Below are positions 8,965-18,171 of a stretch of 64,000 nucleotides of DNA, in pieces. The stretch's first letter is position 1. Every line of letters begins with the position of its first letter. Both the position numbers and the translations under genes were made by a program. This stretch comes from Clostridium sp. CF012 (GTDB lineage Bacteria; Bacillota; Clostridia; Clostridiales; Clostridiaceae). Below the pieces are notes generated by a model. That model worked only from the letters and a program-made list of their open reading frames with translations, was not told the origin of the DNA and did no database searches. Location: the NCBI RefSeq assembly GCF_018861755.1, contig NZ_JAHLEF010000015.1:35305-99304 (forward strand). Direction: 5' to 3'.

Positions 8965-9783
8965 CTAGGTGTTTTTTAAAGATGTCTTGATTTGAATTAT
9001 AGTTTTATTCAAAATTGGATGCATAACATGTGGTGCTATATCACACAATGGCTCTATCACAAACATTCTTTCCTGCATTCTTGGGTGCGGCAATATTATT
9101 TCTTCTACAGAACTAATTATATTATCATACAATAGTACATCCAGGTCTAGGGTTCTTGGACCCCATCTTATAACTCTTTCCCGCTTAAATTCCTTTTCTA
9201 TAGATAAGAGGTAGCGTACAAGCTCTAATGGATTTAAAAGTGTTTTTACCTCAATAGCACAATTTAAGAAGTCCTCTTGTTCAAGATATCCTACTGGCCT
9301 AGTTTCGTACAGTTTTGATCTCTTTGTTATTTTGGTATGATGTGAATTGTTTATATGCTCTAATGCCCCATTAACATTTTTTTCTTTGTCCCCCATATTT
9401 CCACCTATACCAATATAGGAAGTATGCCAGCTTCTATCTACCTCTACAGCTGCATACTTAAGTGGTTTTCCAATAGGTGCCCAAGGTTTTTTGATTTTAA
9501 CCACTACCCTTTGAACTAAATCGTAATTTAAAAGTATAAATTCCGCTAATTTTTCTGTAGCTTTCTCTATTAAATCGTAGCTTTCCTTTTTAAACTCTTC
9601 CTCCACTAATTGGCAAAGCTCACCGTAATGGACTGTCTTTGTTAAATCGTCAGTGGTTCCTGCTTCTCTTAAACTAAGGAAAAGCTCTAGTGAAATTAAA
9701 AACCGTTGTCCTAAGTTTTTTTCCTCTTGAAATACACCATGATGTGCGTAAACTTCTAAGTCTTTTATATAAATTTTGTCCAT
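8965..9783 (-). CDS. folBK: Fused dihydroneopterin aldolase and HPPK (FolB-FolK)
   Basis: This 272-aa fusion covers two successive steps of dihydropterin synthesis for folate. Residues 1-118 are FolB, 7,8-dihydroneopterin aldolase (DKIYIKDLEVYAHHGVFQEE; KPWAPIGKPLKYAAVEV with the catalytic Lys region). Residues 119-272 are FolK, the 6-hydroxymethyl-dihydropterin pyrophosphokinase (YIGIGGNMGDKEKN; ETRPVGYLEQEDFLN; RWGPRTLDLDVLLYD; LPHPRMQERMFVIEPL). Both halves look intact. ATG 9783 follows AAAGGAGATAG. It is the last gene of the pab/fol operon, 32 nt after folP and just before the shared terminator. FolB-FolK fusions are common in Gram-positive bacteria. Confidence 0.95.
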   Translation of the reverse strand: MDKIYIKDLEVYAHHGVFQEEKNLGQRFLISLELFLSLREAGTTDDLTKTVHYGELCQLVEEEFKKESYDLIEKATEKLAEFILLNYDLVQRVVVKIKKPWAPIGKPLKYAAVEVDRSWHTSYIGIGGNMGDKEKNVNGALEHINNSHHTKITKRSKLYETRPVGYLEQEDFLNCAIEVKTLLNPLELVRYLLSIEKEFKRERVIRWGPRTLDLDVLLYDNIISSVEEIILPHPRMQERMFVIEPLCDIAPHVMHPILNKTIIQIKTSLKNT

Positions 9784-9815
9784 AGTACTATCTCCTTTGT
9801 ATCTATCTTGTTTTC

Positions 9816-10622
9816 TTAAATTCTACATATAGCATCCGTCATAGCGCAAACTCTTTTATTTTCGAGTATATCATGCACTCTTATAAATTCACAACCCTTT
9901 ATTATCCCAATAGCTGTGGTTGCAAGGGTCCCCTCTAGCCTTTCGCTTACTGGTAAATCCATTGCAAATCCTATCATAGATTTTCTTGAGGTTCCAAGCA
10001 GTACTGGATACCCTAAGCTATTTAACTTATCTAGGTTATTCATAGTTTTCAAATTATCCTCATAACTTTTTGCAAAACCAATGCCTGGGTCTAATATTAT
10101 ATTTTCTCTTTTCACTCCTGCCTTTATAGCAATTGCAATGCTTTCTTCTAAATCCGCCAATATATCTACCATTAAATTATTGTATTTTCTATTATCTCTA
10201 TTATGCATTAAGCAGCAAGGCACATTATACTTAGCTGCAACTTCCGCAATATATGTGTCCTTCTTAAACCCCCATATATCATTAATCATATCAGCCCCTG
10301 CTTTTATAGCAAATTCTGCGACTTTACCTTTATATGTATCCACGGAAATAGGTACGTCTATTTCCCTCCTTAAAGCCTCTATAATAGGAACTACTCTTTT
10401 AATTTCTTCTTCTTCACTTACAGATTTATGTCCCGGCCTTGTAGATTCTCCCCCTATATCAATAATATCAACTCCATCAGCAACCATCCTTTTGGCATGC
10501 TTTATAGCTGTCCCAATATCATTAAATCTTCCGCCATCAGAAAAGGAATCCGGCGTAATATTCAAAATTCCCATTATGTACGTTCTTTTTCCTATTTCAA
10601 AGTCTCTGTTTCCTATTTTCAT
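9816..10622 (-). CDS. folP: Dihydropteroate synthase
   Basis: This 268-aa enzyme joins p-aminobenzoate with dihydropterin pyrophosphate to give dihydropteroate; it is the sulfonamide target. The TIM-barrel signature motifs are all present: GILNITPDSFSDGG near the N-terminus, DIGGESTRPG, ADMINDIWG, DPGIGFAKS and GTSRKSMIG. Its length is normal for the family. It lies between the HD-domain gene and folBK in the same orientation, so its two substrates are made by neighbouring gene products (PabABC and FolK). Open frames on the opposite strand are shadows. Confidence 0.96.
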   Translation of the reverse strand: MKIGNRDFEIGKRTYIMGILNITPDSFSDGGRFNDIGTAIKHAKRMVADGVDIIDIGGESTRPGHKSVSEEEEIKRVVPIIEALRREIDVPISVDTYKGKVAEFAIKAGADMINDIWGFKKDTYIAEVAAKYNVPCCLMHNRDNRKYNNLMVDILADLEESIAIAIKAGVKRENIILDPGIGFAKSYEDNLKTMNNLDKLNSLGYPVLLGTSRKSMIGFAMDLPVSERLEGTLATTAIGIIKGCEFIRVHDILENKRVCAMTDAICRI

Positions 10623-10699
10623 AAACTTCCTCCTACAACATTAAATAATTTTCTTAAAAAGCATTAAGTCTCGTTAACTTACAATTTTCAACTGAGTTT

Positions 10700-11236
10700 T
10701 TAGTATGATATCTTCAGGTTTTTCTTTTCCACTGGCCATTTGCAATCATTAGTAGCATTGCATTTAGCACAATTTCTTGAAAGCTTGTCAGACTTATATA
10801 ATATATAGCTTAAACTATTTAACTTTTCGCTATTATTCCTATGATCTCGTATAGCCTCTAGAATATCATCTATTTCCTGCGTATCATAATTGCACTGCTG
10901 CAGTATATTACTCGCAATTTCCACACTAGCAATATTATGAGGCGTCATATTTTCATATTGTTCCCCTCGACCTATATCATGCAAAAGTGCAGCTGCATAA
11001 ATCATATATTTGGGTATATTAAAATTGTTTTCTAAACTTATTATGTACATAATTCTTGCCACATCTAACAGGTGCTGCATATCATGCAAACAAAATCGTC
11101 TTTGTTTTTCTAAGTCTTCTATCTTCGTTAAATTATATTGAAAGCTATGATTTTCTATAATAAGATTAATTTTATGATTAATTAAATAATTATCTATGAT
11201 TTCCACCTCTTTAGAGTAGTATAAAGGCGCCTTCAA
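10700..11236 (-). CDS. HD-domain phosphohydrolase in the folate operon
   Basis: This is a 178-aa HD-domain protein. The metal-binding pattern is visible: CLHDMQHLLDVAR, AALLHDIGRGEQ (the HD pair), TPHNIASVEIA and AIRDHRN. Near the C-terminus is a cysteine group, CAKCNATNDC, that could bind a metal. The start is uncertain: the frame opens with TTG 11236, which has no Shine-Dalgarno sequence, while an AAAGAGGTGG lies a few codons inside without a standard start codon at proper spacing. It sits between pabC and folP. HD proteins act on phosphate esters, and archaeal MptB, an HD protein, acts in pterin synthesis. A role in removing phosphates from dihydroneopterin phosphate is thus possible but only inferred. 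Confidence 0.8.
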   Translation of the reverse strand: MKAPLYYSKEVEIIDNYLINHKINLIIENHSFQYNLTKIEDLEKQRRFCLHDMQHLLDVARIMYIISLENNFNIPKYMIYAAALLHDIGRGEQYENMTPHNIASVEIASNILQQCNYDTQEIDDILEAIRDHRNNSEKLNSLSYILYKSDKLSRNCAKCNATNDCKWPVEKKNLKISY

Positions 11237-11276
11237 ACAAATAACAAATTAATCTGCTAGTCTATTTTTATATGCC

Positions 11277-12050
11277 TTATTCCATATTATTTTCTATATA
11301 TCTATCATAATACCTTTTTATTTGAGATACAACCATACTTTCATTAAAAGTTTTATCTCCAATTTTATTTATCTTCATTATGCCCATAATACTATTAGTT
11401 ATAAAAGCACCCTCTGCTTCCATTAATTGGCCATATGTAAACTCGCCTTCTTCGATTTTAAGTCCTATAGACGGTGAATTTTGTATAATAAATTCTCTTA
11501 TAATACCAGGTAGTAGGCCACATTTAATCTTCGGTGTAAAAATAATTCCATCCTTCACAAAAAAAATATTGCTTATAGCCCCCTCACTTATAAATCCATC
11601 TGTATTTAAAAATAGTACTTCATTATAGCCTTTTTTCAGGATCTTATCACGCTCAATTATATTTTCTACGTAATTAAAGGATTTCACATAAGTTAAATTC
11701 GAATATGCATTTCGCCGTGTCTCACTTAATCCTAAGGAAAACCCTCGCTCATAGTCACTATATTTATATGGAATTTCTCTTTTAGTAATTATAGTGTTTT
11801 TCTCAGATACCATAATCTTCATCACGGAATTCTTACAACTAAGCTTTTCCACACCAGAATAAATTTCTGCTCCAGTAATCTTTTTATTTACACCAAGGGT
11901 GCTAAGTCCACTATTTAACCTTTGTATATGTTCCGAAAGAAATATTGGTTTTTCTTTAACTAATACAGTCTCAAATATTCCTCTTCCAAAGAAAAAACCA
12001 CTATCTAAGGATATCTTGTCTTCACTTAAGTTACCATTTATAAGCATCAT
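11277..12050 (-). CDS. pabC: Aminodeoxychorismate lyase
   Basis: This 257-aa PLP enzyme of fold type IV splits 4-amino-4-deoxychorismate into p-aminobenzoate and pyruvate. Visible features are GFFFGRGIFETVLV near the N-terminus, the Lys-bearing segment TYVKSFNYVENI, and the cofactor phosphate segment NTDGFISEGAISNIFFV. The related branched-chain or D-amino-acid aminotransferases share this fold, but the position directly after pabB settles the call. It starts at ATG 12050 (second Met reading LINGNLSEDK). Confidence 0.93.
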   Translation of the reverse strand: MMLINGNLSEDKISLDSGFFFGRGIFETVLVKEKPIFLSEHIQRLNSGLSTLGVNKKITGAEIYSGVEKLSCKNSVMKIMVSEKNTIITKREIPYKYSDYERGFSLGLSETRRNAYSNLTYVKSFNYVENIIERDKILKKGYNEVLFLNTDGFISEGAISNIFFVKDGIIFTPKIKCGLLPGIIREFIIQNSPSIGLKIEEGEFTYGQLMEAEGAFITNSIMGIMKINKIGDKTFNESMVVSQIKRYYDRYIENNME

Positions 12051-12089
12051 ATATGCCTCCTTACTGGTGCCACGTGGGGTGGCACCACT

Positions 12090-13439
12090 CTACAATACTC
12101 TCATCAGGGCCTTTGCCTTATCTATGGTTTCATCATATTCACATTCTTCATTAGAATCCCAAGTAATGCCCCCACCTACACCAAAATATGCCCGTTCATC
12201 TTTTACTAAGATTGTTCGAATGATTATATTTAGATCTACATTTCCGTCAAACCCCAAATATCCTAGCGCTCCCGTATATATGTTTCTCCTCACTGGCTCT
12301 AATTCCTCAATAATTTCCATTGAGCGTATTTTAGGTGTTCCTGTTATGGAGCCTCCGGGGAAACAAGCTTTAATGCATTCTAGTGGACCTATACCCTCTT
12401 TTAGCTCACCTATTACTGTAGATACCAGATGAAATACTGTGCTATACTCCTCTAATTTAAAAAGTTCTGTTACATTAACTGAACCAGGCTTACAGACTTT
12501 ACTTAAATCGTTTCGTTCTAAATCCACCACCATCAAAAGTTCTGACTTATCCTTTTCGCTGTTTATTAATATATTTTTATTTTTTAAGTCCTCTGATGCA
12601 TCCATTCCTCTTGGCATGGTACCTTTTATAGGTCTAGTTTCTACCATTCTATTTCTAATTGACAGAAACCTTTCTGGCGAGGAGCATATTATATTAAAAT
12701 CTTCAAAGTTCATAAAGGCAGCAAAGGGAGCTGGATTTATATGTCTTAAATCTTTATATATTTCATATGCACTTTTACGAGTCTTACAACTAAATCTTTG
12801 CGTTAAATTGGTAATATATATATCTCCACTTTTTATATAAGCTCTTACCTTTGATACAGTATGTATATATTTTTTCTTTTCAAAATTTGAAGTAAATTTA
12901 TTCACTATGCTTCCTACTTTTCCATATACAATTTTATTGCCATTTTGTATCTGCCTTGCAATATCTTGGATACTATCCTTTTGTGATTTAAGTATTCCTA
13001 GTGCCGATATATAAACGTTTTTCTCAAGATTATCTAAAATTATAATGTTATCATAAAAATTATAGAAGCAATATGGTATATCTATATCTTGCTTTGCTAA
13101 ATTAGGAAGTTCTTCAATTTCCCTAGCAAGGTCGTAGGAAAAATATCCTATACCACCTGCTACAAAGGGCAGGTCAGTATTATTTTCTATAGCGTATTCT
13201 TTTATGATTTTATTTAACTCTTCAAAGGTATCCCCTACATATTTCTCTTCTCCCTTATAGCATATACCCTCTTTACTCTTAAACTTTAAAAAACAGTTAA
13301 CCCCTATAAACGAATATCTTCCTAAAGTTTCTTCGTCCCTAGCACTATCTAATAATACTGTATTTAAATCTTCTTTAAATATTGAATATATCTCAAACCC
13401 ATCAAGCCTCGTGTGGAATTTTTCAATTAGCAGTTTCAT
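12090..13439 (-). CDS. pabB: Aminodeoxychorismate synthase component I
   Basis: This 449-aa chorismate-using enzyme forms 4-amino-4-deoxychorismate with ammonia from PabA. The catalytic half has the chorismate-binding motifs SSPERFLS, TRPIKGTMPRG, GELKEGIG and CFPGGSITGTPKIRSMEII. PIKGT, with its Lys, is characteristic of PabB, where anthranilate synthase TrpE has PIAGT. The N-terminal part matches the TrpE/PabB regulatory-like domain. The start overlaps the pabA stop by 4 nt (ATGA type), which suggests translational coupling of the two subunits. Confidence 0.95.
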   Translation of the reverse strand: MKLLIEKFHTRLDGFEIYSIFKEDLNTVLLDSARDEETLGRYSFIGVNCFLKFKSKEGICYKGEEKYVGDTFEELNKIIKEYAIENNTDLPFVAGGIGYFSYDLAREIEELPNLAKQDIDIPYCFYNFYDNIIILDNLEKNVYISALGILKSQKDSIQDIARQIQNGNKIVYGKVGSIVNKFTSNFEKKKYIHTVSKVRAYIKSGDIYITNLTQRFSCKTRKSAYEIYKDLRHINPAPFAAFMNFEDFNIICSSPERFLSIRNRMVETRPIKGTMPRGMDASEDLKNKNILINSEKDKSELLMVVDLERNDLSKVCKPGSVNVTELFKLEEYSTVFHLVSTVIGELKEGIGPLECIKACFPGGSITGTPKIRSMEIIEELEPVRRNIYTGALGYLGFDGNVDLNIIIRTILVKDERAYFGVGGGITWDSNEECEYDETIDKAKALMRVL

Positions 13440-14041
13440 TTTTTCTCCTTAGTTTTCAGCATTTTTTTTTGAATTCTAACTTCATTAATGAAATTTTTAA
13501 GAATTTCGTGTCCATATTCCGTAAGCTCTGCTTCAGGATGAAATTGCACCCCTTCAATTTGATAATGCTTATGTCTTATTCCCATTATAACTCCATCCTC
13601 AGTTTCACTAGTTATCTCCAGTACCTCTGGCAGTGATACTCTCTCTATTATTAAGGAATGATATCTTGTAGCCTTCATTGGGCTCACAATATTTTTAAAC
13701 ATATATTTTCCACTATGTACAATTTCAAATACTTTTCCATGGACTGGCTGCGCTCCTTGAATAATTTTTCCACCAAATACCTTACCAATAATCTGATGGC
13801 CTAAACATATTCCTAGAATAGGTATACTATCTTTAAATTTTTCTACTATTTCCATGCATTTCCCTGCATCTTCTGGGGACTTTGGACCTGGCGAAATAAT
13901 TATGGCTTCTGGTTTAATTCTCTCAATATCCGAAAAGGTAATCTTATCATTTCTATAAATTAAAATTTCCTCACCTAACTCCTCAAAGTATCTAACTAGG
14001 TTGTATACAAATGAATCATAATTGTCTATCATTAAAAACAT
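13436..14041 (-). CDS. pabA: Aminodeoxychorismate synthase glutaminase component II
   Basis: This 201-aa class I glutamine amidotransferase supplies ammonia to PabB. It has the oxyanion segment ISPGPKSPEDAGK, the nucleophile Cys in GICLGHQIIG, and the His-Glu pair in QFHPEAELTEYG. The same fold serves anthranilate synthase (TrpG), but the coupled pabB and downstream pabC and fol genes support PabA. It is first in the operon, with AAGGAGATCC before ATG 14041. The C-terminus has a basic tail (KKMLKTKEKK). Confidence 0.94.
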   Translation of the reverse strand: MFLMIDNYDSFVYNLVRYFEELGEEILIYRNDKITFSDIERIKPEAIIISPGPKSPEDAGKCMEIVEKFKDSIPILGICLGHQIIGKVFGGKIIQGAQPVHGKVFEIVHSGKYMFKNIVSPMKATRYHSLIIERVSLPEVLEITSETEDGVIMGIRHKHYQIEGVQFHPEAELTEYGHEILKNFINEVRIQKKMLKTKEKK

Positions 14042-14071
14042 AAAGGATCTCCTTTTCTCTTATAATTACCT

Positions 14072-14077
14072 ATTATA
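14072..14077 (-). promoter_or_regulatory. Likely -10 box of the pab/fol operon
   Basis: On the minus strand CTATAATAGG gives a perfect TATAAT about 31 nt before the pabA start. The -35 region is poor, so this is a moderate call. The remaining bases up to 14318 are AT-rich and hold nothing else I recognise. Confidence 0.45.
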
Positions 14078-14318
14078 GCAAATATTTCGCATAAAATCAT
14101 CAGGACTAACCTATTGAAAGTGCGTAAAATATTTTATAGTATCTTTGTATAACATCTATTAAATCGCAAATAATAATTATTATTTATTACAAACCCCTTT
14201 TAATATTCAGCAATATTAGTTAAAATGATATTAGATAGATAAAAATAAATAGAATATCATAATTATTTTTTAGTTACTTGACATTTTTTATGGTAAACTT
14301 TAAATTCGAGGTGATTTT

Positions 14319-15152
14319 ATGTACAATAGAGGTGATTTCCATCTTCATACAAATGCTTCTGATGGAAAACTGAGTCCTAAGGAATTAATTTATACAGCTT
14401 CTACAAGAGGCTTAGATATTATTGCAATAACAGATCATGACACTACCTTAAATGTTGAAGAAGGAATTAGGGAAGGTATACGTGAAAATATAAGGGTAAT
14501 ACCTGGCATAGAGCTCTCTACTATTCATAATAAAGAAAGCATTCATATTTTAGGTTATTTTAAAGATGATAAATATAAAAATGGAGTTTTTCAAAATTAC
14601 TTAAAGGATATGGAAAATTATAGAGCATTAAGAGCTGAAAAAATAGTAGAAAATCTAGATACATTTTTCAAAATCAAATTAGACTACAGAAAGATTTTAG
14701 ATGATGCCAAAGGGGTAATAGCTAGACCACATATAGCTAAAGCTATAATGAATGCTGGCTACAAATATGATTGGAAATATATATTTGATAATTTGCTTTC
14801 AAACGATAGCCCTGCATACGTACAAACCAAGAAAATTTCAACAGCGGATGGTATCGCTATGTTAAAGAAAGTTAATGCATTAGTAGTGCTTGCACACCCT
14901 GTGCTAATTAAAAAATCTTCTATAGATGAAATGTTGGCTTTTGATTTTGATGGTATTGAAGCCGTCTACCCAATAAATACAAAAAAACAAAAATCCTTTC
15001 TAAAAGCAAAGGCTAAAGAGTACAATAAGTTTATTACTGCAGGCTCAGATTTCCACGGGATTACAACCTCAGATACCAGTCATGGTGTTATTGGCTCAGT
15101 TTTCCTAAGTCATAATGAGCTAGCTATATTTGTAAATGAATTGGATAAATAA
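14319..15152 (+). CDS. PHP-domain phosphoesterase (TrpH/RNase AM-like)
   Basis: This 277-aa metal-dependent phosphoesterase of the PHP family is of the YciV/TrpH type. Enzymes of this group hydrolyse 3',5'-nucleoside bisphosphates and short RNA 5' ends. The metal-ligand motifs are complete: FHLHTNASDG, AITDHDT, VIPGIELST, ARPHIAKA, VVLAHP and SDFHG. The start at ATG 14319 follows GAGGTGATTTT. It is transcribed alone and closed by a strong terminator. Confidence 0.88.
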   Translation: MYNRGDFHLHTNASDGKLSPKELIYTASTRGLDIIAITDHDTTLNVEEGIREGIRENIRVIPGIELSTIHNKESIHILGYFKDDKYKNGVFQNYLKDMENYRALRAEKIVENLDTFFKIKLDYRKILDDAKGVIARPHIAKAIMNAGYKYDWKYIFDNLLSNDSPAYVQTKKISTADGIAMLKKVNALVVLAHPVLIKKSSIDEMLAFDFDGIEAVYPINTKKQKSFLKAKAKEYNKFITAGSDFHGITTSDTSHGVIGSVFLSHNELAIFVNELDK

Positions 15153-15180
15153 AAGGGATGTTTTCACATCCCTTTTTTTA
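15151..15180 (+). terminator. Rho-independent terminator of the PHP gene
   Basis: AAAAGGGATG (15151-15160) pairs with CATCCCTTTT and runs into seven T residues; the loop is six bases. This is a textbook terminator. Confidence 0.92.
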
Positions 15181-15199
15181 TTTCCTTAAGAACGCTAAA

Positions 15200-15387
15200 A
15201 AAAGTATATATTACGTAAACTGCATTCGACCAAGCATTAGTAATTCTTAACTAATTTTAATGAAAGATGCGTTAAGAAAAGTAATTGTTTGAGCGCTAGC
15301 GAGTTATTACTTTTTAGTATCTTTCATTAAAATTTGTTTAGAATTACTTAGGCTTGGGAGTGCAGTTATAGTAATATATATAATTTT
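15200..15387. repeat. Long palindromic repeat, copy R1
   Basis: This is an imperfect inverted repeat of about 190 bp. The outer arm GTATATATTAC...CTGCATTCG matches GTGCAG...GTAATATATA on the other side. TAGTAATTCTTAACTAATTT matches the inverse of AATTTGTTTAGAATTACTTA, and GAAAGATGCGTTAAGAAAAG faces CTTTTTAGTATCTTTC. The centre reads TTTGAGCGCTAGCGAG. It is closely related to copies at 29724, 58605 and 63759, and in part to 26302. It fills the space between the PHP terminator and the aminopeptidase stop codon, so its RNA would fold into one long hairpin. Confidence 0.85.
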
Positions 15388-16794
15388 TTAAATCTCTATT
15401 AGGAATGCCTCGTAAGCTCTACAAGCTTCATAAATATCTGCTTTACTTGCAATTTCCCATGGTGCATGCATGTTATGAAGAGCAACTCCTGAATCAATAA
15501 CCTGCATACCATACTCAGCTAATATATAAGCTATAGTACCACCGCCGCCTTGATCAACTTTGCCAAGCTCTGATGTTTGCCATGAAATTTTATGTTTAGC
15601 CATTATAGTTCTAAGCTCTGCAATAAATTCTGGGTTTGCATCGTTGCATCCACCTTTTCCACGAGCTCCAGTATACTTGTTTAAAACTATACCTTTACCA
15701 AAATATGCAGAATTACGTTTTTCCATAACTGAAGGAAAGTTTGGATCAAAAGCTGCACTTACATCAGAAGATAACATTTTTGAATTAGCTAATGCCCTTC
15801 TTACTTTTAAATCACTATATTCTCCCATTAAATTAACAATTTCAGCTACTGTGTTTTCAAAAAATCTAGATTGCATTCCTGTTGCACCAATACTACCTAC
15901 TTCTTCTTTATCCACAAGTAAAACTATACAAGTTTTATCTGTTTCTTTTATCTTCATTAATGCCTCATAAGATGTATAAGCGCAAACCCTGTCATCATGT
16001 CCATAAGCCATAACCATACTACTATCCAGTCCATAACTTCTAGCACGCCCTGCAGGTACTACTTCCAGCTCTGAAGATACAAAATCTTCTTCATCTATAT
16101 CATATTTATCATTTAAAAGTCTTAATACATTTAATTTAACTCTATTTTTAGCTTCCTTATCTTCTACTGGTATACTTCCCATGAACACATTTAAGTCTTC
16201 ACCTTCAATACCCTTTGCCATAGTCTTTTGCATTTGGTCTGCAGATAAGTGAATTAGAAGATCTGATATTCCCACTACTGGTTCTTTTTCATCTTCTCCT
16301 ATTACTACATTTACTACTGTTCCATCTTTCTTAACCACAACACCATGGATAGCTAAAGGGATAGTAACCCATTGATACTTCTTAACTCCACCATAATAAT
16401 GTGTCTTAACCAATGCTAAATCAGAATCCTCATATAATGGATTTTGCTTTAAATCCAGTCTTGGTGAGTCTACATGAGCACCTAAAATCTTAAAACCCTT
16501 TTCAATTGGCTCAGAACCGATTAAAAATAACGCTAAAGTTTTCCCCATGCAGTTTGCATAAACCTTATCACCGGCTTTTAATGTAGCGCCTGCATTTATA
16601 TAAGTATCAATATTTTTGTAACCATTTTTTTCAGCTAAAATAATAAATTCAGTTACGCACTCTCTTTCAGTTTTGCACTTTGACATAAAATCTATGTAAC
16701 TATCAGATAATGCGAATACCTTTTCCAAATCACCTTTAGTGTATTTATCCCAAGCTAATTCATATTTTTTTTCTAAATCCTTAACATCAGACAT
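15388..16794 (-). CDS. M18 family aminopeptidase
   Basis: This is a 468-aa cytosolic zinc aminopeptidase of the M18 (aminopeptidase I / aspartyl aminopeptidase-like) family. Metal and catalytic residues lie in LGAHVDSPRLDLKQ (His, Asp), VDKEEVGSIGATGM (Glu-Glu pair), SDVSAAFDP (Asp) and GVALHNMHAPWE (His). It should remove N-terminal residues from peptides. ATG 16794 follows AGGGGGTAAG. The stop codon directly abuts repeat R1, which is probably its only 3' end structure. It has no operon partner. Confidence 0.93.
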   Translation of the reverse strand: MSDVKDLEKKYELAWDKYTKGDLEKVFALSDSYIDFMSKCKTERECVTEFIILAEKNGYKNIDTYINAGATLKAGDKVYANCMGKTLALFLIGSEPIEKGFKILGAHVDSPRLDLKQNPLYEDSDLALVKTHYYGGVKKYQWVTIPLAIHGVVVKKDGTVVNVVIGEDEKEPVVGISDLLIHLSADQMQKTMAKGIEGEDLNVFMGSIPVEDKEAKNRVKLNVLRLLNDKYDIDEEDFVSSELEVVPAGRARSYGLDSSMVMAYGHDDRVCAYTSYEALMKIKETDKTCIVLLVDKEEVGSIGATGMQSRFFENTVAEIVNLMGEYSDLKVRRALANSKMLSSDVSAAFDPNFPSVMEKRNSAYFGKGIVLNKYTGARGKGGCNDANPEFIAELRTIMAKHKISWQTSELGKVDQGGGGTIAYILAEYGMQVIDSGVALHNMHAPWEIASKADIYEACRAYEAFLIEI

Positions 16795-17027
16795 GTTTAC
16801 TTACCCCCTTGTATAACTATTTTTTGTACTTCCTATTCTACTAAATATTTTATTAAATTACAAACACCTAAACTGTCTTAAAAATGCCGTTTTTGCTACC
16901 ATTGGTGCCAATTGAAGTGAATCTTTCAAATTTTAGAAATAATCAGTATCTTTATAGTATTTACTATATATTTTTGAATTTTTGCTATCTAAAAGTTGCA
17001 TATTATTAGAATAATTTATTTTTTAAT

Positions 17028-17951
17028 TTAATTATTATTACGAGCTGCTGTTACTTCCTCTATTCTCATATTTATGGTTTCAACAGGTGTTATCTTAGAA
17101 TTTAAACTATACCTATAATTAGCTGCAGCAGCTTCAATGATAACTGCTATATTTCTACCCGGCCTAATTGGCAGCGTTATTTTTCTTAGCGGCACATTTA
17201 AAATTTCCATAAATTCATTATCTATACCAAGCCTATCATATTCTTCATTCTCGTTCCACAGAGTAAGAGAAATCAATATACTTATAGTCTTCGTATTTAG
17301 AACGGAACTCATACCATAAATCGCTGGGATATCTATTATCCCCATACCTCTCACTTCCAACATTCCTGAGGTTATGTATGGACAACTTCCTAGGAGTATA
17401 CCATCAATTTCTTTAATGTCTACCGCGTCGTCTGCAATCAATCTATGACCCCTTTTAATTAATTCTAAGGCACATTCACTCTTACCTATACCACTTTCAC
17501 CACTTAATAATATTCCTATTCCATAAACATCTACTAGCACTCCATGAAGTCTAGTTTCTGGTGCTAGCTTAGTGTCTAAGAAGCTCGTAAGCTTGCTAAT
17601 AAATCTTGTAGAAATTAATTTGGTCCTTAAAACCCATCGACCATTTTCCTGTGCAGCCTTTAGAATTTCCTTATGAGGTTCCAACTGCCTAGTAAAGATA
17701 ACACAAAGTGGTTGTAATTTAAAATATTTGTTAATTCGTTTCTTCCTCAGTTCTACCTCCATGCAATCTAGAAAACCCCATTCTGCCATGCCTATTAATT
17801 GAACCCTCTTATTATCAAAATACTGGTAAAAGCCTGCAATTTGAAGCCCTGGTCTATTAATATCAGTAACATTAATTAATTTACCTTTCTCTCCTTCTAC
17901 TAAAACCTCTAACTTAAAATGCTCTATTAACTCCTCTATCGTAACAGCCAT
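17028..17951 (-). CDS. hprK: HPr kinase/phosphorylase
   Basis: This 307-aa enzyme phosphorylates and dephosphorylates Ser46 of HPr and so controls carbon catabolite repression. The Walker A loop is LLSGESGIGKSECALEL, with the conserved RGHRLIADDAVDI just after. The signature LEVRGMGIIDIPAIYG and the C-terminal PLRKITLPIRPGRNIAVIIE are present. Its length is normal. It is 19 nt downstream of the ynzC-like gene and probably in one transcript with it. No other carbon-control gene (HPr, CcpA) lies in the window. Confidence 0.96.
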   Translation of the reverse strand: MAVTIEELIEHFKLEVLVEGEKGKLINVTDINRPGLQIAGFYQYFDNKRVQLIGMAEWGFLDCMEVELRKKRINKYFKLQPLCVIFTRQLEPHKEILKAAQENGRWVLRTKLISTRFISKLTSFLDTKLAPETRLHGVLVDVYGIGILLSGESGIGKSECALELIKRGHRLIADDAVDIKEIDGILLGSCPYITSGMLEVRGMGIIDIPAIYGMSSVLNTKTISILISLTLWNENEEYDRLGIDNEFMEILNVPLRKITLPIRPGRNIAVIIEAAAANYRYSLNSKITPVETINMRIEEVTAARNNN

Positions 17952-17970
17952 TAAAAACGCCTCATTTCTA

Positions 17971-18171
17971 CTAATTTATATATTTATTGTTTAAATCCTT
18001 CGGTTCTACTTTCACAATTGTATCTAATTGCGCTTTAAAATTTCTTTTAACATTGTTAATATACTTTTGTCTTAGTTCTTGCTGCTCTACTTTTTCCTCC
18101 TCAGTAAGTCCATGCTCTTTGCTTTTCTTATAAAGGTAATTTATCCTATTAGTTAATTCATCTATACTCAT
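17971..18171 (-). CDS. DUF896 (YnzC/UPF0291) small protein
   Basis: This 66-aa soluble protein is highly charged and mostly helical. The pattern DELTNRINYLYKKSKEHGLT followed by EEEKVEQQELRQKYI is typical of the DUF896/UPF0291 family, which includes B. subtilis YnzC; the function is unknown. ATG 18171 follows TAGGAGTGATATT. It precedes hprK by 19 nt. Confidence 0.9.
   Translation of the reverse strand: MSIDELTNRINYLYKKSKEHGLTEEEKVEQQELRQKYINNVKRNFKAQLDTIVKVEPKDLNNKYIN

Noticed and set aside
10081..10667. Antisense open frames in folP
   Set aside because: They are complementary to conserved folP motifs and have no start signals of their own.
14278..14306. TTGACA-N17-TAAATT before the PHP gene as its promoter
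   Set aside because: The start point would fall inside the ribosome binding site, leaving no usable leader, so I did not list it.
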